Positions 60,557 to 64,000 of a stretch of 64,000 nt of DNA are shown piece by piece. This DNA is from Psychrobacillus sp042885655. GTDB taxonomy: Bacteria > Bacillota > Bacilli > Bacillales_A > Planococcaceae. The first letter of the stretch is position 1. Every line of letters begins with the position of its first letter. The position numbers and the translations under genes are program-made. Under the pieces are notes generated by a model. That model saw nothing but the letters and a program-made list of their open reading frames with translations. It was not told where the DNA came from and ran no database searches. The DNA lies in NCBI RefSeq assembly GCF_042885655.1, contig NZ_JBHVRO010000008.1, forward strand, positions 62,001 to 126,000, read 5' to 3'.

Positions 60557-61411
60557 ATGTCGAAGGATATTTCAGAGACTCATGATAATTTGAAAAGTGA
60601 AAAGGGAATTTATACTGATTTTCAGAATGATATGACGTACGGAGATTATTTGCAATTAGATAGTATTTTGGCTAGTCAAAAACGGTTATCTGGCCATCAC
60701 GATGAAATGCTATTTATTATCATTCATCAAGTGAGTGAGCTTTGGATGAAGTTACTATTGCATGAATTAACGAGTGCCATTCAAGCAATTCAAGCGGATA
60801 AAATGCAAGGTGCTTTCAAAATGCTTGCGCGTGTAACGAAAATCCAAACGCAAATTATTCAAGCATGGGATGTGTTATCAACATTAACTCCTGCTGAGTA
60901 TTTAGAGTTTCGTGATAAGTTAGGAAAAGCATCTGGATTTCAATCTTTTCAATACAGACAAATTGAATTTGCACTCGGTTATAAAACAAAGCATATACTT
61001 AAAATCTATGAAAAAGATACTGAGTTATACGAGGAACTTGAGAAAGCGTATAACGCACCAAGTATTTACGATGTTGCGATACTTTCATTAGCTAAAGCAG
61101 GATTTGATTTGAACCCAATGGTGGTGAACCGGGACTTTTCCGTAACTTATGGGGGAGATGAAACGGTCGCTAATGCATGGAAAGAAGTCTATCAAAACGT
61201 GGATAAGTACTGGAATCTATATCAATTAGCAGAAAAACTTGTAGATGTGGAAGATTGGTTACAGCAATGGCGCTTTCGTCATATGAAAACAGTCGAACGC
61301 ATTATTGGCTTTAAAAAAGGAACTGGTGGTTCATCAGGTGTCAATTACTTACGTAAAGTGCTCGATCATCGTTTTTTCCCGGAGTTATGGGATTTGCGAA
61401 CAAACTTATAA
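60557..61411 (+). CDS. kynA: KynA, tryptophan 2,3-dioxygenase
   Basis: This heme enzyme opens the tryptophan ring to N-formylkynurenine. The 284-aa protein has MTYGDYLQLDSILASQKRLS, HDEMLFIIIHQVSELWMKLL (distal-site residues), FQSFQYRQIEFALGYK and RHMKTVERIIGFKKGTGGSS, where the His is the proximal heme ligand. ATG 60557 is chosen for AGGAGGG upstream; an in-frame start 30 bases earlier overlaps kynU. Confidence 0.95.
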   Translation: MSKDISETHDNLKSEKGIYTDFQNDMTYGDYLQLDSILASQKRLSGHHDEMLFIIIHQVSELWMKLLLHELTSAIQAIQADKMQGAFKMLARVTKIQTQIIQAWDVLSTLTPAEYLEFRDKLGKASGFQSFQYRQIEFALGYKTKHILKIYEKDTELYEELEKAYNAPSIYDVAILSLAKAGFDLNPMVVNRDFSVTYGGDETVANAWKEVYQNVDKYWNLYQLAEKLVDVEDWLQQWRFRHMKTVERIIGFKKGTGGSSGVNYLRKVLDHRFFPELWDLRTNL

Positions 61412-61423
61412 AGGAGGAAGCCA

Positions 61424-62056
61424 ATGGATAACCGGTGGATTGATATTTCACAACCATTCTCGAATAAAATCGGCACTTGGCCGGGTGACACACCATTTCA
61501 CTTTGACATAGCCTATTCAAAAGAACAGACTGGTTCGGTCAATATTGGACGATTCACAACAAGCGTGCATACGGGGACACATGCCGATGCACCTTTCCAC
61601 TTTGACAATGACGCACCGACGATTGAACAGCTTGACGTCAATATTTATATAGGCCGTGCTAGAGTAGTGGATATGACAGGGTTTGATTTCATTGGAAAAG
61701 AAGAATTGGAAGCAGTTGAACTTGATGGGGTGGAACGTTTACTATTAAAAACAACCGAAAAAACATGCGTAGAGCATTTCCCACCAAAGATTCCCGTATT
61801 AAAAGAAAATATTGGGGCTTTCTTGCAAGGAAAAGGAATCTTTTTAATAGGAGTTGATCATCCTTCTGTCGATGCATTAGACGATAAAGAATTATCAACC
61901 CATCACGCACTTTATCAACATGGAGTACACATATTAGAAAATTTATTATTACAAGATGTGTCGCCAGGTGATTATGAACTGATTGCACTTCCACTAAAGA
62001 TACAAGGGGCAGATGGCAGTCCAGTACGGGCAGTGATTCGACCGTTTAAAGAATGA
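61424..62056 (+). CDS. kynB: KynB, kynurenine formamidase
   Basis: KynB hydrolyses N-formylkynurenine to kynurenine and formate. The 210-aa protein begins WIDISQPFSNKIGTWPGD and has the metal motif HTGTHADAPFHF at about residues 48-59 (H-x-G-T-H-x-D), then GVDHPSVD. It is preceded by AAAGGAGG and lies 12 bases after kynA. The last four bases overlap the next gene. Confidence 0.95.
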   Translation: MDNRWIDISQPFSNKIGTWPGDTPFHFDIAYSKEQTGSVNIGRFTTSVHTGTHADAPFHFDNDAPTIEQLDVNIYIGRARVVDMTGFDFIGKEELEAVELDGVERLLLKTTEKTCVEHFPPKIPVLKENIGAFLQGKGIFLIGVDHPSVDALDDKELSTHHALYQHGVHILENLLLQDVSPGDYELIALPLKIQGADGSPVRAVIRPFKE

Positions 62057-62433
62057 AAAAAGCTTACATAATTTTGGTTTTGTTATTATTAGCGGGTTGT
62101 GGTGCTAAAACAAAATCTTTACAAGAGATTTATACAGGGGAAGGCATGAAGGAAGTTGATAAAATCGTACTGACAGATGGAAGCACAGGCTCTTCAAAAA
62201 CGATTACAAACGGTACGACCATCAATGAATTGATGTCACTAATAAAAGATATTCAGTTTACGCCACAAGCAAACCAAGAAAAACAATTAGGTTGGCGATA
62301 TAGCATCGGACTGTACGAAGGTGATAAGGAATTTAAGTTCTATTTGAATAAAATCGGGAAATATTATTACCATTCAAATCCTGATATTTTTCCAATTGTA
62401 GATGATTTTTATAAAGATTTAAATGTGGAGTAA
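62053..62433 (+). CDS. Small lipoprotein of unknown function
   Basis: This 126-aa protein has a lipoprotein signal (LVLLLLAGCGAK, Cys at about residue 16) and a soluble domain with IVLTDGSTGSSKTIT and GLYEGDKEFKFYLNKIGKYY, a beta-rich design like many small Firmicutes lipoproteins. It overlaps kynB by four bases and is thus coupled to the kyn operon, but a link to tryptophan metabolism is not evident from sequence. Confidence 0.75.
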   Translation: MKKAYIILVLLLLAGCGAKTKSLQEIYTGEGMKEVDKIVLTDGSTGSSKTITNGTTINELMSLIKDIQFTPQANQEKQLGWRYSIGLYEGDKEFKFYLNKIGKYYYHSNPDIFPIVDDFYKDLNVE

Positions 62434-62454
62434 AAGTAAATTGGTGAAAAATAG

Positions 62455-62492
62455 TAGGCTCGGTTCTATTCTAAAATAGGATCGAGTCTATT
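62455..62492 (+). terminator. Likely terminator of the kyn operon
   Basis: TAGGCTCGGTTCTATT and AATAGGATCGAGTCTA pair over 16 positions, three of them G-T, with a short loop and a modest T-rich tail. Confidence 0.6.
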
Positions 62493-62576
62493 TGTAAATT
62501 TGACGAAATAGAAAACTATTGTGTATTTTTAAATCAATCGAGGAAGAATTGTGAGGTATGTCATACCAGTTACCTT

Positions 62577-62590
62577 TAAAAGCGCTTATA
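62577..62590 (+). promoter_or_regulatory. Weak cre-like site upstream of hemY
   Basis: TAAAAGCGCTTATA matches the CcpA cre consensus at all but two fixed positions. The rest of the 334-base gap 62434-62767 shows only AT-rich sequence and no gene. Confidence 0.3.
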
Positions 62591-62767
62591 CTAAGAATAG
62601 CTAGTAATTCCGGATTAACCTTATTTAGAATTCATTACGAACTTCTTTTAGAAGAGTAAGGTTTCCTGCGTATGCATTAGATTTTGCAATGGAGTTTACC
62701 TTGCTTCATGTGCATAATTTGAATGCAATTACGCCAAGGCAAATTTGACTAACAGGGAGTGAATGTT

Positions 62768-64000
62768 TTGAAAAAAATAGTTGTCGTAGGTGGAGGAATA
62801 ACAGGTCTTTCTACCATGCATTATTTGCAAAGACTTAAAATAGAAAAAGCATTAGATATTGAATTGATTTTAGTAGAAGCGAATGAGTATTTAGGTGGTA
62901 AAATTCATTCGGTTAAGGAAAAGGATTTCATAATGGAAGTTGGAGCAGATTCTATTGTTGCGCGCAATGAAGGAGTGATGCCTCTAGTGGAAGAGTTACA
63001 CTTGCAGGACGAGCTTGTTTATAATGCAACAGGCATCTCGTATATTTACACAAACAATGAATTGCATGCAATTCCTTCGGATACTGTATTTGGAATACCG
63101 ACAAGTGAAGAATCTTTGGAAAGTAGCACACTAGTTTCTGATGAAGGTAAAGAAGAAGCATTAAAAGATTTGGATTTGCCGAATGAAAGCTTTACGAAAG
63201 AAAGCTCAATCGGATCATTTTTAGAATACTTTTTAGGGAAAGAGCTAGTGGAGAAACAAATAGCTCCAGTGTTGTCCGGTGTTTATTCCGGGAAGCTGGA
63301 CAAGTTGACTATGGCGTCTACACTGCCTTACTTAATTGATTATAAAAATAAATATGGCAGCATTATTAAAGGTTTAGGTGCCAATAAGGAGCAGTTCCAA
63401 GCAGCGGCAAATAAGAAGTTTATCTCCTTTAAGGGTGGCCTCTCAACCTTAATAGATCGAATGGAAGAAGAATTGAGAGACTCGACAATTATTAAAGGAG
63501 TTCATACGACGAACATTGTGAGAAATGATGCTATTTATGAAATATCATTTACTAATCATGAATCAATAGAAGCGGACTATGTTGTGCTTGCGACGCCACA
63601 TAATGTAGCACAAACCTTACTGCAAAATGAAGATTTAGATGTAGATTTTAATAAATTGAAAAACTCATCGCTTATTAGTATTTACTTAGGTTTTGATATT
63701 CAAGACGATCAGCTTCCAGCAGAGGGTACTGGTTTTATAGTATCTGAAAATAGCGATGTGAAATGTGATGCGTGCACGTGGACTAGCCGTAAGTGGCAGC
63801 ATACATCAACAAACAGCAATTTGCTTGTTCGTATGTTTTACAAGAACTCAAATCCTGCGTTTGAAAGCATGAAGCATATGAGTGAGAAAGAACTAGTTCA
63901 AGTTGCATTACAGGATATAAAGAAGAGCTTAAAACTAAGCGGTGAACCTAAAATTGTGGAAGTGACGAAATGGAATGACCAAATGCCAAATTACCATTTA
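62768..64000 (+). CDS. hemY: HemY/CgoX, coproporphyrinogen III oxidase (5' part)
   Basis: The frame starts at TTG 62768, preceded by GGGAG, and is still open at the window end after 411 codons. It begins KKIVVVGGGITGLSTMHYL, an FAD Rossmann motif, followed by EANEYLGGKIHSV and VLSGVYSGKLDKLTM, typical of the protoporphyrinogen/coproporphyrinogen oxidase family. In Gram-positive bacteria this enzyme makes coproporphyrin III in the coproporphyrin-dependent heme pathway. About 60 residues should be missing. No neighbouring heme gene is visible inside the window. Confidence 0.92.
   Translation, partial: MKKIVVVGGGITGLSTMHYLQRLKIEKALDIELILVEANEYLGGKIHSVKEKDFIMEVGADSIVARNEGVMPLVEELHLQDELVYNATGISYIYTNNELHAIPSDTVFGIPTSEESLESSTLVSDEGKEEALKDLDLPNESFTKESSIGSFLEYFLGKELVEKQIAPVLSGVYSGKLDKLTMASTLPYLIDYKNKYGSIIKGLGANKEQFQAAANKKFISFKGGLSTLIDRMEEELRDSTIIKGVHTTNIVRNDAIYEISFTNHESIEADYVVLATPHNVAQTLLQNEDLDVDFNKLKNSSLISIYLGFDIQDDQLPAEGTGFIVSENSDVKCDACTWTSRKWQHTSTNSNLLVRMFYKNSNPAFESMKHMSEKELVQVALQDIKKSLKLSGEPKIVEVTKWNDQMPNYHL

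Overview
The window is a low-GC Firmicutes chromosome segment, most likely a psychrotolerant, spore-forming Planococcaceae relative such as Psychrobacillus, Paenisporosarcina or Sporosarcina. The grounds are strong AGGAGG ribosome sites, frequent TTG/GTG starts, spore-protein genes (an SspH-type protein and a YjcZ-type protein), a CIRCE-controlled groESL operon, and a gene order around tsaE-tsaB-rimI-tsaD / ABC-F / rex / tatA-tatC / CPBP protease / groES-groEL that mirrors the Bacillus subtilis ydiB-to-groEL block (moaC is absent here). The genus is inference.

Layout. 1-2.6 kb: end of a urease accessory operon (ureF, ureG, ureD, ureH nickel transporter). 2.7-13.8 kb: conserved block for tRNA t6A synthesis, an ABC-F protein, Rex, Tat translocase and chaperonin. 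Between tsaD and the convergent ABC-F gene lie a DnaA-box cluster and a hierarchical repeat array with sites phased at 21 bp. 13.77-29.7 kb: an accessory region inserted at the groEL 3' end. It holds three copies of the groEL 3' end as att-like junctions, one intact tyrosine integrase, two decayed integrases, and a satellite-like gene set (repressor, DUF771, Rha/ORF6C, replisome organiser, terminase small subunit). Its cargo includes a DUF3990 ADP-ribosyltransferase-like gene with a partner, a membrane protein, a serine recombinase, a HEPN protein and a DUF4238/SEC-C protein preceded by a highly structured, probably non-coding RNA. No capsid or tail genes are visible, so a phage-satellite (PICI-like) island is the best description.

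29.9-43.7 kb: a small WYL-like gene; a compact promoter-hairpins-terminator unit that looks like a small RNA; a ChvE-type sugar ABC transporter; a Tat-exported gluconate-dehydrogenase-like pair; a nitroreductase divergent from its likely HxlR regulator with paired operators; a DUF1292 gene; a secreted PhoX-like phosphatase; and a double-DUF4822 lipoprotein. 43.7-50.2 kb: spore-type small proteins, a tRNA-Val, a second structured RNA region, a MutS2-like gene lacking the Smr domain followed by another 21-bp-phased repeat, and three more DUF1292 paralogues. 50.2-55.1 kb: a tandem duplication of a large YcdB/SLH-type exported protein.

55.5-64 kb: N-acetylglucosamine use (EIIA, NagE-type IIBC, NagA), the kynurenine pathway of tryptophan breakdown (kynU-kynA-kynB plus a small lipoprotein), and the start of a HemY/CgoX coproporphyrinogen oxidase gene cut by the window edge.

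Most notable items for follow-up: the structured RNA at 25085-25345 in the defence-like cargo, the sRNA-like unit at 30489-30608, the structured RNA at 45274-45478, the two 21-bp-phased repeat arrays, and the triple integration history at groEL.
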